Under the pieces are notes generated by a model, which was given only the letters and a program-made list of their open reading frames with translations, did no database searches and had not been told where the DNA came from. A DNA stretch of 64,000 nt from Panacibacter ginsenosidivorans (GTDB lineage: Bacteria > Bacteroidota > Bacteroidia > Chitinophagales > Chitinophagaceae): the NCBI RefSeq assembly GCF_007971225.1, contig NZ_CP042435.1:2731501-2795500 (forward strand). The letters run 5' to 3'. The translations under genes and the position numbers were made by a program. The stretch's first letter is position 1, and every line of letters begins with the position of its first letter. Of this stretch, positions 51,213 through 60,497 are shown in pieces.

Positions 51213-51827
51213 ATGTTACTACATGTACATCCGGATAATCCAAATCCGCGACATATAAAAACAATTACCGAATGTTTACAGGATGGTGGTGTCATCATTT
51301 ACCCTACCGATACCATATATGGTTTGGGATGCGATATTTTTCAACATAAAGCCATTGAACGTATCAGTAAAATAAAAAATGTGCAACCCGAAAAAGCGCA
51401 GCTTAGTTTTATATGTTATGACCTTAGCGATCTTAGCCAATATACAAAAAGCATCTCGACTCCTCTATACCGATTATTAAAAAGTTACTTACCGGGGCCT
51501 TATACTTTTATTTTACCGGCCAGTAAAGAAGTGCCTAAAATTTTAAAGAGCAAAAAAAATACGATAGGGTTACGTGTACCTGATAACAATATTGCAAGAA
51601 CAATTGTACATGAGTTAGGTCACCCTATTCTTTCAGCATCACTGCCGGGAGAAATGGTAGAAGAATATACAGATCCGGATATGATGTATGAAAACTTCAA
51701 AAACCTTGTAGATATTGTTATTGATGGTGGTGCCGGAGGTATGGAGCCCTCTACTGTTATAGATTGTACAAAAGAACCTTATGAAATAATAAGAATGGGT
51801 GCAGGTGTATGGGAAGAAATGGAATGA
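51213..51827 (+). CDS. YciO/Sua5-YrdC family protein
   Basis: 204 residues from the ATG at 51213 (MLLHVHPDNPNPRHIKTITECLQDGG). Sua5/YrdC marks: GVIIYPTDTIYGLGCDIF, SFICYDLSDLSQYTKS, LPGPYTFILPASKEVPK, IGLRVPDNNIARTIV, LGHPILSASLP and STVIDCTKEPYEIIRMGAG. The form resembles YciO more than the essential Sua5 in its length and core, so the role in tRNA threonylcarbamoyl modification is possible but not certain. The frame upstream to 51168 is a poor extension. Its stop directly meets the rnhB stop on the other strand. Confidence 0.85.
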   Translation: MLLHVHPDNPNPRHIKTITECLQDGGVIIYPTDTIYGLGCDIFQHKAIERISKIKNVQPEKAQLSFICYDLSDLSQYTKSISTPLYRLLKSYLPGPYTFILPASKEVPKILKSKKNTIGLRVPDNNIARTIVHELGHPILSASLPGEMVEEYTDPDMMYENFKNLVDIVIDGGAGGMEPSTVIDCTKEPYEIIRMGAGVWEEME

Positions 51828-52427
51828 TCAGAACTCAATTGATAGTTGGTTAGGTTCTATATTAAAACTTTTCCTGTGGTATTTACATAACCCAAATTCA
51901 TCAATGGCGGTCCGGTGTTCAAGCGTACCATAACCTTTATTTTGTTTCCAGTTGTAGTGTGGAAATTCATGATGCAATTGCTCCATATAAGCATCGCGAT
52001 ATGTTTTGGCGAGAATACTTGCAGCTGCAATACTTGCGTAAATACCATCGCCTTTTATAACGCAGTGATGCGGAATTTTTTTATACTTTGTAAACCTGTT
52101 CCCATCAATTAATAATATCTCGGGGTTAATAGTTAGTGTATCCAGGGCAATATGCATAGCTTTAAACGATGCTTTGAGTATATTGATATTATCAATTTCA
52201 AGATTGTCTATCATAGCTACTGCATAAGCACTAGCATTTGCCTCTATGTAAGTTTTCAGTTCTTCTCTTTGAACTGCAGAAAGCTGCTTACTGTCATTCA
52301 ATACCGGGTGATAAAAATTTTTTGGCAATATTACTGCTGCTGCAAATACGGGTCCTGCATAACAGCCCCGGCCTGCTTCATCGCAGCCTGCTTCTATAAA
52401 TTCTTCGTGGTAAAACGTTTTTAGCAT
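51828..52427 (-). CDS. rnhB: Ribonuclease HII
   Basis: 199 residues. Catalytic Asp/Glu in GCDEAGRG (D16, E17); IDGNRF (D), GDGIYASIAAASILAKTYRDAYM and GYGTLEHRTAIDEFGLCKYHRKSF are family blocks. Cleaves RNA in RNA-DNA hybrids, including single ribonucleotides. Converges end to end with the YciO gene with no gap. Confidence 0.96.
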   Translation of the reverse strand: MLKTFYHEEFIEAGCDEAGRGCYAGPVFAAAVILPKNFYHPVLNDSKQLSAVQREELKTYIEANASAYAVAMIDNLEIDNINILKASFKAMHIALDTLTINPEILLIDGNRFTKYKKIPHHCVIKGDGIYASIAAASILAKTYRDAYMEQLHHEFPHYNWKQNKGYGTLEHRTAIDEFGLCKYHRKSFNIEPNQLSIEF

Positions 52428-52564
52428 TGTGTTGCGAATATCGAAATATCATCAGAAACTTTACTCAAAAAAATTATTAAAGTAGTTATGCCAATAACTT
52501 TGCCACCGGTTAGCCATAGTGTACTTATTAGGGTATATGTTGATAGTTCCCGGCACATATCATT

Positions 52565-52655
52565 TGCTCAGCAATAATAAGAATGTACAAGAGTGCGACG
52601 CAACAGCAGCTTAACAATAATACTGCATTATGGCTCAAAAAAAATTATAAAAGCT
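52565..52655. repeat. Interspersed palindromic repeat, A arm with loop word
   Basis: tgctcagcaataataagaat, then gtacaagagtgcgacgcaac and the tail agcagcttaacaataatact...tggctcaaaaaaa. It reaches to within about 15 bases of the ctaA start; the open frame in it explains the false N-terminal extension of ctaA. Confidence 0.85.
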
Positions 52656-52667
52656 TATTTTTTATAC

Positions 52668-53723
52668 ATGACTACAGAAAGATCGCAGCGCATTATTGCA
52701 AACTGGTTGCTGATTGGTGTTGGCATGCTGGTGATACAGGTTTTACTGGGCGGTGTAACCCGGCTTACGGGATCGGGACTTTCTATAACAGAATGGGATC
52801 CGCTGATGGGTGCGTTGCCTCCACTAAATGAAACTGAATGGCAGCAGGCATTTCACAATTATCAGCAGATTGCACAGTATAAATACATCAACAATCATTT
52901 TACACTCAACGATTTTAAATTCATCTTTTTCTGGGAATGGTTTCATCGGCTATGGGCAAGGTTTATGGGTGTTGTATTCCTGTTACCTTTTATTTATTTC
53001 CTGATCAAAGGCTGGTTTAAAAAATGGATGGTAACACCACTTATTATGCTGTTTGTGCTGGGTGCTTTACAGGGTTTGATTGGCTGGCTGATGGTAATGA
53101 GCGGACTCAACGATGAGAATCTTTATGTGAGTCATTTTCGCCTGGCCATTCACTTTATGGCTGCTATGGTATTGATCGTTTATACATTAGTTTTTGCATT
53201 GTCGCTTCTTGTTCCATCCGCCCAACGTGTTTATAATCCAACTCTTAGAAAATTTGCATTGAGTATTATCATATTATTATCGTTTCAATTGATCTATGGC
53301 TGTTTTATGGCTGGTCTTAAAGCTGCCAGCGCAGCACCAACATGGCCTGATATTAATGGTGCGTTGTATCCGGCTGATATGTTCAGCAAAGGTTTTGTGG
53401 AAGGCATTTTACACAACCCCATTGCTATTCATTTTATTCATCGCACACTTGCATATATTATTTTTATACTGGTTATAATCTGGTGGCGCAAAGCTGTAAA
53501 AACAACCACTTCAGCAACATTTAATAAAGCAAAAAAATGGCCGTTGATATTGGTGTGCACACAAGTTTTATTAGGTATACTTACAGTACTTAGCAGCACC
53601 AATATTGTGTTGGGCCAATTTGGGATTTTTGAATTTCTTGCAGAGTTGCATCAATTAACAGGGATGCTGTTGTTATTATCTTTCACATCAGTTATGTACA
53701 TATTGAAAAACAATCCGGCTTAA
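52668..53723 (+). CDS. ctaA: Haem A synthase (COX15/CtaA family)
   Basis: 351 residues, eight membrane segments expected. From the ATG at 52668: MTTERSQRIIANWLLIGVGM, then the family block GGVTRLTGSGLSITEWDPLMGALPPLNETEW, FKFIFFWEWFHRLWARFMGV (haem ligand His), VSHFRLAIHFMAAM, GLKAASAAPTWPDINGALYP and IAIHFIHRTLAYI. Converts haem O to haem A for cytochrome oxidase. Upstream frame to 52593 is inside the palindromic repeat and not used. Confidence 0.94.
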   Translation: MTTERSQRIIANWLLIGVGMLVIQVLLGGVTRLTGSGLSITEWDPLMGALPPLNETEWQQAFHNYQQIAQYKYINNHFTLNDFKFIFFWEWFHRLWARFMGVVFLLPFIYFLIKGWFKKWMVTPLIMLFVLGALQGLIGWLMVMSGLNDENLYVSHFRLAIHFMAAMVLIVYTLVFALSLLVPSAQRVYNPTLRKFALSIIILLSFQLIYGCFMAGLKAASAAPTWPDINGALYPADMFSKGFVEGILHNPIAIHFIHRTLAYIIFILVIIWWRKAVKTTTSATFNKAKKWPLILVCTQVLLGILTVLSSTNIVLGQFGIFEFLAELHQLTGMLLLLSFTSVMYILKNNPA

Positions 53724-53749
53724 TAAAGATTTCCTTACAACATAATATT

Positions 53750-53808
53750 TTTTTGAGCCATATAACATTGCTGCTATTAAGCTCTTGTTGCGTCGCACAC
53801 TTGTACAC
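53750..53808. repeat. Interspersed palindromic repeat, single arm (A-inverted)
   Basis: tgagccatataacattgctg ctattaagctcttgttgcgt then cgcacacttgtacacgc. The rest of the 329-base gap before the patatin gene holds nothing that I can name. Confidence 0.75.
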
Positions 53809-54052
53809 GCACATCATTATTCAGCAATTTTAAAACGGCAGCTGCAATTTGGGATACACGCGGATAATATTGTATTTTAGAGTGCAGTTATAACATAATA
53901 GCTTTATTGTTATGGAAACTTAGTGCACACAATACTAAACCGTCTCCATAGGCGTTGAAATACAATGTTATTACAAATGAATTGTTTTTATTTTATCAAA
54001 GCCACCTTCTGAAAACAACAATTAATTGCTTTTAATAGTATACCAATAGAAC

Positions 54053-56278
54053 ATGAAGAAATACCTGGTTGGATTTTTGTATTCGTTGCCTGTGCAGTTA
54101 TTGCTGCTGCATTTTCGACGCTATCATATCCTGCTAATTTTCTGGTATATTCTTTTTGCTACCGTTAGCGGAAATTTCCTGGAGCCTTACGGCGCCAATT
54201 CTCTTTATCTCGCCCCCGAGTATCTTACGCAGGTAAGCGCTCTAAGTACCATGTTGGTTGGTTTTGCAATAGGCATCTTCATCATGAGCTGGAACATTAC
54301 CACCTTTATCCTTCATACAAAACAAATCAGGTTTCTTGCCACTACAGAACAACCCTTTTTAAAATTCTGTGTAAACAATGCTGTTATACCAGTTACTTTT
54401 CTGGTCTTTTATTTTTTTAATGCGATTTCGTATGATGCAAACGAAGAGTTGCTTGATGTATGGGAAATTCTTGCTTTGATTGGAGGTTTCCTTGGTGGGT
54501 TTATTCTCGCACTTATAATATCCTTCGCTTATTTTTTTGGCGCAGATATCAATATTTATAAAAGATTTGGCACCCATATTATAGCCGCAAACCGCAGATA
54601 TGAAAAAGCCGCAAAAACGAAAACATTAACCGGTAATGGGAAAACTGATATACGTGTAGACTGGTTCCTTAGTGCAAAATTTGGTCTTAGAAAGCCTCGC
54701 AATGTGCAGCATTACAGTGAGGAATTTCTCGATACCATTTTTAAACGCCATCACTTTGCCGCCGTAATTGCCATTCTTATTTCTTTTATCTTCCTGCTTA
54801 CAGTAGGTTTCTTTTCCGATAACAAAATTTTTCAGGTGCCAGCCGCTGCAAGCATTACGGTTTTTTTTGCTATACTTATAGCTGTTGCAGGTGCTGTGTC
54901 ACTATTTCTGCGTAGCTGGAGCATGCCGGTAATTTTAATAATATATGTACTGCTAAACTGGATGTATCAGCAAAACATCATTGATCCCCGTAATAAAGCA
55001 TATGGCCTTAATTACGATAATAAAAATGAACGGCCTTCCTATTCAAGGGATAGTATCTTACAATTGGTTGCGCCTGAAAATCTTGAAAAAGATAAACAGG
55101 TATTTCTCACGATGCTCAATAACTGGAAACGCAAACAAAACGCAGATAAGCCGGTTATGTTTATCATCAATACAAGTGGTGGTGGCACCCGCAGTGCAAC
55201 GTTTACGCTGAACGTATTGCAAAGACTAGACAGTGTTACCGGCGGCCAGTTAATGCCACACACTTTTCTTATAAATGGCGCTTCCGGTGGTATGCTTGGT
55301 GCTACATACTTCAGGGAATTATACTGGGAAAAATTAAAAGGCAATATCAAAAGTCTTGATAGTAATGCTTACTCAAAAAACATTGCAAGAGATTTGCTTA
55401 ATCCCTTATTTTCTTCATTTATTTCCCGTGATCTTGTGGGACCTGTAAGAAAATTTGAGGTAAATGATTACACTTATACAAGAGACCGCGGTTATGCTTT
55501 TGAGCAAAAACTCAATGACAATACAAAAGGCATCCTTGATAAAAAATTAATTGATTATAAACAAGCCGAAGAAGACGCTACTATACCTGTTGCCTTTTTC
55601 AATTCCATGATTACCAGAGATGCAAGAGAACTTGTCATTAGTACGCATCCTGCAAGGTTCCTGATGCAGCCATTTAATGATTCTGTAAATGCCCCATTAT
55701 TAGATCCTGACGCAATTGATTATACTTCCTTTTTCTACAGGCAAAATCCGCTTAACCTGCGTATTCTTTCTGCCATGCGTATGAATGCAACTTTCCCTTA
55801 CGTGTTACCAAATGTAATATTGCCAACAGATCCTGTTGTAGATGTAATGGATGCAGGCCTTCGCGACAATTTTGGCCAGCAAACTTCTTTGCGTTTTATC
55901 AATTATTTTAAAGACTGGCTCAAACAAAATACTTCAAAAGTGGTGCTTATACAAATTCGTGACAGGCAATTAGGAGATTGGGAGCGGCCTTATGAACCAA
56001 CCAGCATGTTAAGTTTCGTAACTAAACCATTTTTGTTGCTGCAAAACAACTGGTATCGTTTACAGGATTATTACCAGGCAGATCAGCTTAATTATCTTTC
56101 GCAGGCTTTTGGTCAACAGTTTCAAAAAGTTTCTTTCCAATATGATCCTTTAGCTATCAATTCCACTGCAGCACTAAGTTTTCATTTAACCGCCACTGAA
56201 AAAATTGATCTTGAAGCAGCTATGGAAAGTAAATCAAACCAAAGTTCTTTCCAGGAAATTATAGAGTTAATTAAATAA
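54053..56278 (+). CDS. Patatin-like phospholipase with N-terminal membrane segments
   Basis: 741 residues. Several hydrophobic segments in the first 310 residues (for example ILLIFWYILFATVSG, LVGFAIGIFIMSW, FLVFYFFNAISY, LALIGGFLGGFILALIISFAYFFG, FAAVIAILISFIFLLTVGFF). The catalytic half follows: oxyanion region MFIINTSGGGTRSATFTLN, nucleophile elbow NGASGGMLGATYF at about 403-415 (GxSGG), and the dyad Asp in VDVMDAGLRDNFGQ at about 600. Lipid acyl hydrolysis is the family function. Substrate and side of the membrane are not known. Confidence 0.85.
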   Translation: MKKYLVGFLYSLPVQLLLLHFRRYHILLIFWYILFATVSGNFLEPYGANSLYLAPEYLTQVSALSTMLVGFAIGIFIMSWNITTFILHTKQIRFLATTEQPFLKFCVNNAVIPVTFLVFYFFNAISYDANEELLDVWEILALIGGFLGGFILALIISFAYFFGADINIYKRFGTHIIAANRRYEKAAKTKTLTGNGKTDIRVDWFLSAKFGLRKPRNVQHYSEEFLDTIFKRHHFAAVIAILISFIFLLTVGFFSDNKIFQVPAAASITVFFAILIAVAGAVSLFLRSWSMPVILIIYVLLNWMYQQNIIDPRNKAYGLNYDNKNERPSYSRDSILQLVAPENLEKDKQVFLTMLNNWKRKQNADKPVMFIINTSGGGTRSATFTLNVLQRLDSVTGGQLMPHTFLINGASGGMLGATYFRELYWEKLKGNIKSLDSNAYSKNIARDLLNPLFSSFISRDLVGPVRKFEVNDYTYTRDRGYAFEQKLNDNTKGILDKKLIDYKQAEEDATIPVAFFNSMITRDARELVISTHPARFLMQPFNDSVNAPLLDPDAIDYTSFFYRQNPLNLRILSAMRMNATFPYVLPNVILPTDPVVDVMDAGLRDNFGQQTSLRFINYFKDWLKQNTSKVVLIQIRDRQLGDWERPYEPTSMLSFVTKPFLLLQNNWYRLQDYYQADQLNYLSQAFGQQFQKVSFQYDPLAINSTAALSFHLTATEKIDLEAAMESKSNQSSFQEIIELIK

Positions 56279-56306
56279 TTTTTTGACCCGACAGTTGATA
56301 TATATA

Positions 56307-56340
56307 GCATCGCCTGTTGTGTCACTCACTTGTACGTTCG
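56307..56340. repeat. Interspersed palindromic repeat (B-inverted), left side of asnB
   Basis: gcatcgcctgttgtgtcact then cacttgtacgttcg. The first 29 bases are the exact inverse of a stretch at 58283-58311 at the other end of asnB. Confidence 0.85.
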
Positions 56341-56412
56341 TGTTTCAATTGAACGAGGGCAATAAATAAATCTTCAACAGTTGTTATTTAATTCGTGTTA
56401 TTTTCGGTTATT

Positions 56413-58296
56413 ATGTGTGGTATAGCAGGTATTATTTCTCCCGGTCATTCACTGGTACAGCAGCATCGTTTGCAAAGCATGGCCAATGCACTTAAACATC
56501 GCGGCCCTGATGGTGAAGGTTTTTGGATAAATACACAACAAACAATTGGTTTTGCGCACAGAAGGCTTGCGATTATTGATCTAAGTGACGCTGCCGCTCA
56601 GCCTTTGCATTATCTGCATTACACAATTATTTTCAATGGAGAGATTTACAACTATTCGGAACTTAAAGAAACACTTCAGCTTAAAGGGTATCATTTTAAA
56701 ACAGCATCAGACACAGAAGTAATTCCTGCTGCATACGATTACTGGGGAATAAATTGTCTTGATCATTTTGATGGCATGTTCGCTTTTGCATTGTGGAATG
56801 AAAAAGAGCAACAGTTAATTCTTGCAAGAGACCGTTTTGGTGAGAAGCCTCTTTATTATCATGCGGATTATCTACAACGTGGCAGGTTCCAACAATTCTT
56901 ATTTGCCAGTGAAATGAAGCCATTATGGGCGGTGGGTGTACCAAAACATTTAGAAGGCACTATGATGCTGAATTACCTTACACTGGGTTATGTACAAAAC
57001 CCAATAAAGAAAACAGCTACCTTCTATAGTAACATAATCTCACTGCCTCCAGGTCATTATTTAACTGTGAATACATCACAAGGCCGTGTGCAAATGAAAC
57101 GCTGGTATAAGTTTGAAACTGTTGCAAAAGATTTTTCAAAAGCATCAAATACTTATGTAGAAACATTTCACAGCCTGTTACTAAAGTCAGTTGAAAAAAG
57201 ATTAAGAAGTGATGTAAGCATAGGCACAAGCTTAAGCGGTGGCATCGACAGCTCTTGTATTATTGCAGCAATCAACGCCGTTAAAGACGTAACCAAACAA
57301 TGGAAACATATTGGTTTTACCGCAGTTTTCCCTGATTTTGAAAAAGATGAAACTGCATACAGTAGTCAAGTCGCAAAACATTTTAATATAGATCAAAAAA
57401 TAATAGACCCATCTGCTGATGACTGGGCGAAATACTTTCAGCAATTAATGTATCACCAGGAAGAGCCTTTGCAAAGCAGCAGTGTGCTTACGCAATTTAT
57501 GGTATATAAACTGGCAAAAGAAAATAATATAACAGTGCTACTTGATGGTCAGGGTGCAGATGAAATACTTGGAGGTTATAAAAAGTATGCACACTGGTAT
57601 TTACAGGAACTTTTCATAAAAGACACTTCGCAATATTTTAAAGAACGAAAATTATTACAGCAACACGATCTGCTGGAAAGCTGGGGTTGGCGCAATTATG
57701 CCGCTGCTATGTTTCCTGATAAAGCTGCACATGCATTACAGCAAAAAGCTATAAAACAGCAAAACAATAATGCTTTTATAAACCGTGATTTTCTTTTTAA
57801 TTACCGCAACGAAGACACATTACAAAAACCAGTTGTAAAGCAACTGGAAGACATATTGTATTATAATACTTTCAATATAGGCTTGCCAGAATTATTGCGT
57901 TATGCAGACCGCAACAGTATGGCGCATTCAAGAGAAGTGCGTTTACCTTTTTTAAACCACGAACTGGTTCAGTTTGTTTTTTCTTTACCGGCAGGTTTCA
58001 AAATAAAAGATGGCTTTACAAAATGGATTTTACGTAAAAGCATGGAAGAGTATATTCCAAAAGAGATCATATGGCGCAAAGGTAAGGTCGGTTTTGAACC
58101 ACCACAAAAGGAATGGATGCAACATAAACGGGTACAGGAAATGATAATCGAAGGAAGAAAAAAACTGGTAAAAGAAAAGGTATTAATGCCTTCTGTTACA
58201 AATACACCAATACAACCAAAAGCTGCACATGAAGCAGATAACTTTGATTGGCGCTACTTATGTGCTGCTGCTATATTCAACAGTACAAGTGAGTGA
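56413..58296 (+). CDS. asnB: Asparagine synthase, glutamine-hydrolysing
   Basis: 627 residues from the ATG at 56413. Cys2 (MCGIAGIIS) is the glutaminase nucleophile; ALKHRGPDGEGFW, IFNGEIYNYSELKE, DTEVIPAAYDYWG and LARDRFGEKPLYY follow. The synthetase part has the ATP loop SIGTSLSGGIDSSCIIAA at about 268-285 and LLDGQGADEILGGYKKY. The last residues STSE and the stop TGA are read from the palindromic repeat at 58282 on, so the original C-terminus may have been changed. Makes asparagine from aspartate and glutamine. Confidence 0.95.
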   Translation: MCGIAGIISPGHSLVQQHRLQSMANALKHRGPDGEGFWINTQQTIGFAHRRLAIIDLSDAAAQPLHYLHYTIIFNGEIYNYSELKETLQLKGYHFKTASDTEVIPAAYDYWGINCLDHFDGMFAFALWNEKEQQLILARDRFGEKPLYYHADYLQRGRFQQFLFASEMKPLWAVGVPKHLEGTMMLNYLTLGYVQNPIKKTATFYSNIISLPPGHYLTVNTSQGRVQMKRWYKFETVAKDFSKASNTYVETFHSLLLKSVEKRLRSDVSIGTSLSGGIDSSCIIAAINAVKDVTKQWKHIGFTAVFPDFEKDETAYSSQVAKHFNIDQKIIDPSADDWAKYFQQLMYHQEEPLQSSSVLTQFMVYKLAKENNITVLLDGQGADEILGGYKKYAHWYLQELFIKDTSQYFKERKLLQQHDLLESWGWRNYAAAMFPDKAAHALQQKAIKQQNNNAFINRDFLFNYRNEDTLQKPVVKQLEDILYYNTFNIGLPELLRYADRNSMAHSREVRLPFLNHELVQFVFSLPAGFKIKDGFTKWILRKSMEEYIPKEIIWRKGKVGFEPPQKEWMQHKRVQEMIIEGRKKLVKEKVLMPSVTNTPIQPKAAHEADNFDWRYLCAAAIFNSTSE

Positions 58297-58345
58297 CACA
58301 ACAGGCGATGCCATATGCACCAAAAGCCTGCAACAAAAACTATTC
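58282..58345. repeat. Interspersed palindromic repeat (B), overlaps the end of asnB
   Basis: agtacaagtgagtgacacaa caggcgatgccatatgcacc and on to ctgcaacaaaaactatt. It supplies the last four asnB codons and the stop. Inverse of 56307-56340. Confidence 0.85.
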
Positions 58346-58384
58346 TTATAAATCACATGGCGATATAAAATTGTACAAGTATTT

Positions 58385-59461
58385 TTGCCGATATTATTTT
58401 CATTGAAACCAATCTTATCCATAGTTCTCTCGCTGCTTTTTTTTCAGGGTTTTGCACAGGACGACAGTATGTTGCAAAGATTACTTGACAGTGCCAAAAC
58501 AGCGCCTGCAATACAATCTCCCGCAATTGTAAAAAAAGACACAACTAAACATAATAACACACCGGTTATAAAAAAAGATTCTGTAAAAACAGTTTCTATA
58601 CAAACTGATTCTTTATTCGCTGATGATAGTTTACTAAAAGGTCTTTCAGATTCATTAACGGTCGATTCTGCCGCTATAGCAATACCTGCCGAAATAAAAA
58701 AACCACTCAGCTGGTTGCAGGATACAGCATTTATGAACCTGCTGAAAATACCTTATATAAAGAAAAAAATTCAGCCCGTACTGCACGATGGAGATCTAAG
58801 AATGCCTTTAAATAACGACTATTTATTTTATGCGCTGGCTGGTATTATATTGCTGGTAGCCATAATAAAACAATTGTTCCCTAAATATTTTGCCAACCTG
58901 TTCAGACTTTTATTTGAAGCATCTTTCAGGCAAAAACAAAGAAGAGAGCAATTAATGCAGGAAACATTACCATCGCTTTTAATGAATATATTATTCATAT
59001 TGGTGGGGGGCTTATTCATTGCACTTTTATCAAATTATTATGGCTGGCTGCGTACAGGGTTTTGGTGGCTTGTATTGTACTCAATTACCATTCTTGCACT
59101 GGTATATATGTTTAAGTATATTGTAATACAATTTACAGGTTGGGTGTTTAATGCAAGGGAGTCTGCCTCTACTTACAGTTTTATAGTTTTTTTAATTAAT
59201 AAAATGATTGGGGTATTATTGCTTCCTATGCTTTTGTTATTAGCATTTTCAAGCGGGGAAGTATGGGATATAACCGTTACAATAGCCGCAGGAGTAGTCA
59301 TTTTACTACTGATATTCAGGTATATCATTTCATTGCGCATCATTCGTGGAGCGCTCAACATTAATCCTTTACATTTTTTTATCTATCTTTGCGCGGTTGA
59401 ATTAATGCCTATGCTGATTATATACAAGGTGTTGTTCAATTTAACAGGCAAAAGCAATTAA
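58385..59461 (+). CDS. DUF4271 membrane protein
   Basis: 358 residues with a signal-like start and, after a 110-residue hydrophilic part rich in S, D and K, about six membrane segments (for example LFYALAGIILLVAII, LLMNILFILVGGLFIALL, WWLVLYSITILALVYMF, LINKMIGVLLLPMLLLLAF, VTIAAGVVILLLIF, FFIYLCAVELMPMLIIYKV). DUF4271 is commonly found just before hemD in Bacteroidota, as here (22 bases). No ATG is in frame; the TTG at 58385 overlaps a TATTTTTG -7-like box, so the TTG at 58403, which gives a clean signal peptide MKPILSIVLSLLFFQGFAQ, may be the true start. Confidence 0.85.
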   Translation: MPILFSLKPILSIVLSLLFFQGFAQDDSMLQRLLDSAKTAPAIQSPAIVKKDTTKHNNTPVIKKDSVKTVSIQTDSLFADDSLLKGLSDSLTVDSAAIAIPAEIKKPLSWLQDTAFMNLLKIPYIKKKIQPVLHDGDLRMPLNNDYLFYALAGIILLVAIIKQLFPKYFANLFRLLFEASFRQKQRREQLMQETLPSLLMNILFILVGGLFIALLSNYYGWLRTGFWWLVLYSITILALVYMFKYIVIQFTGWVFNARESASTYSFIVFLINKMIGVLLLPMLLLLAFSSGEVWDITVTIAAGVVILLLIFRYIISLRIIRGALNINPLHFFIYLCAVELMPMLIIYKVLFNLTGKSN

Positions 59462-59483
59462 TAATAACCTTTAGAAAAAAAGC

Positions 59484-60278
59484 ATGCTAAAGAATGGGGC
59501 GCAAAAATCCGGCAGTTCAAAACAAGCACGGAGTATATTAATTACTCAGCCAAAACCCGAAAGCGAAAAATCTCCTTATTTTGAGCTTGCCCGGAAATAC
59601 AGTGTTGAACTGACTTTTCATCCGTTTATCAAACTGGAAGCAATTCCTGCAAGGGAATTCCGCCGCCAGAAGATAGATATTGCTTCTTACTCTGCAGTTA
59701 TATTTACCAGTCGTAATGCTATTGATCATTTTTTTCGCACATGCGAGGAAATGAAAATTGTCATTAGTCAGGACACCAAATATTTCTGCATTACAGAAGC
59801 AGTTGCCTTGTACCTGCAGAAATTTATTTTATACAGGAAACGAAAGGTTTTTTATGGCGCTGATGGTACCAATAAAAGCATGTTCGATGTAATAAACAAA
59901 CATAAAGAGAATGAAAAATTTCTTTATGTGTGTAGCGAAAATCAGCAGGATAACGATATTGTTGGCTGGTTAAAAAATAATCGTTGCGAATACCAGCTTG
60001 CATTTATGTATCGCTCTGTAAGTAACGATGTAAAAGAAGTAATGGAAAGCCGTGAGTTTGACATGATCTGTTTCTTTACACCAAGTGGCGTGCGTAGCCT
60101 CTTTGACAATTATCCGGGGTTTTCTCAAAACGGCACTTTGATAGGTGCGTTTGGAAACAATACCATCAAAGCAATTGAAGAAGCAGGTTTAAATGTAGAA
60201 GTAAAAGCACCTGCACCACTGGCACCAAGTATGATTGCTGCGCTTGATCATTTTCTTTCCGATAAACACAAGAAATAA
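59484..60278 (+). CDS. hemD: Uroporphyrinogen-III synthase
   Basis: 264 residues. Divergent family, but blocks are clear: ARSILITQPKPESEKSPYFELARKY, YSAVIFTSRNAIDHFF, KFLYVCSENQQDNDIVGWLKNN and DMICFFTPSGVRSLFDNYPGF, GAFGNNTIKAIEEAGLNVEV. Closes hydroxymethylbilane to uroporphyrinogen III in haem synthesis. Follows DUF4271 and is closed by a strong terminator; hemH follows. Confidence 0.9.
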   Translation: MLKNGAQKSGSSKQARSILITQPKPESEKSPYFELARKYSVELTFHPFIKLEAIPAREFRRQKIDIASYSAVIFTSRNAIDHFFRTCEEMKIVISQDTKYFCITEAVALYLQKFILYRKRKVFYGADGTNKSMFDVINKHKENEKFLYVCSENQQDNDIVGWLKNNRCEYQLAFMYRSVSNDVKEVMESREFDMICFFTPSGVRSLFDNYPGFSQNGTLIGAFGNNTIKAIEEAGLNVEVKAPAPLAPSMIAALDHFLSDKHKK

Positions 60279-60297
60279 AAATTACGTCATAGAATTT

Positions 60298-60329
60298 AAA
60301 TCCTGCTATTAAAAAGCAGGATTTTTTTT
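60298..60329 (+). terminator. Terminator after hemD
   Basis: AAATCCTGCT and AGCAGGATTT, 10-bp stem, then eight T in a row. Confidence 0.92.
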
Positions 60330-60357
60330 GTGAACCAGGCTTACGTATTGCTATGTT

Positions 60358-60388
60358 GCATTGTTGCGTCGCACTCTTGTACGCCTGG
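60358..60388. repeat. Interspersed palindromic repeat, single arm (A-inverted)
   Basis: cattgttgcgtcgcactctt then gtacgcctgg, just after the hemD terminator and about 110 bases before the hemH start. Confidence 0.7.
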
Positions 60389-60497
60389 TACTTTTTTTCA
60401 GCAAGCGAAAATATAAACTTTGAAAAAATCTGCTCTTAAACGATCTTTTTGTGCAGCGGATTGTTCTGCTACATTTGCATACTACAATTATATACGC

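Noticed and set aside
52593-52667. N-terminal extension of ctaA
   Set aside because: Derived from the palindromic repeat; the family start is at 52668.
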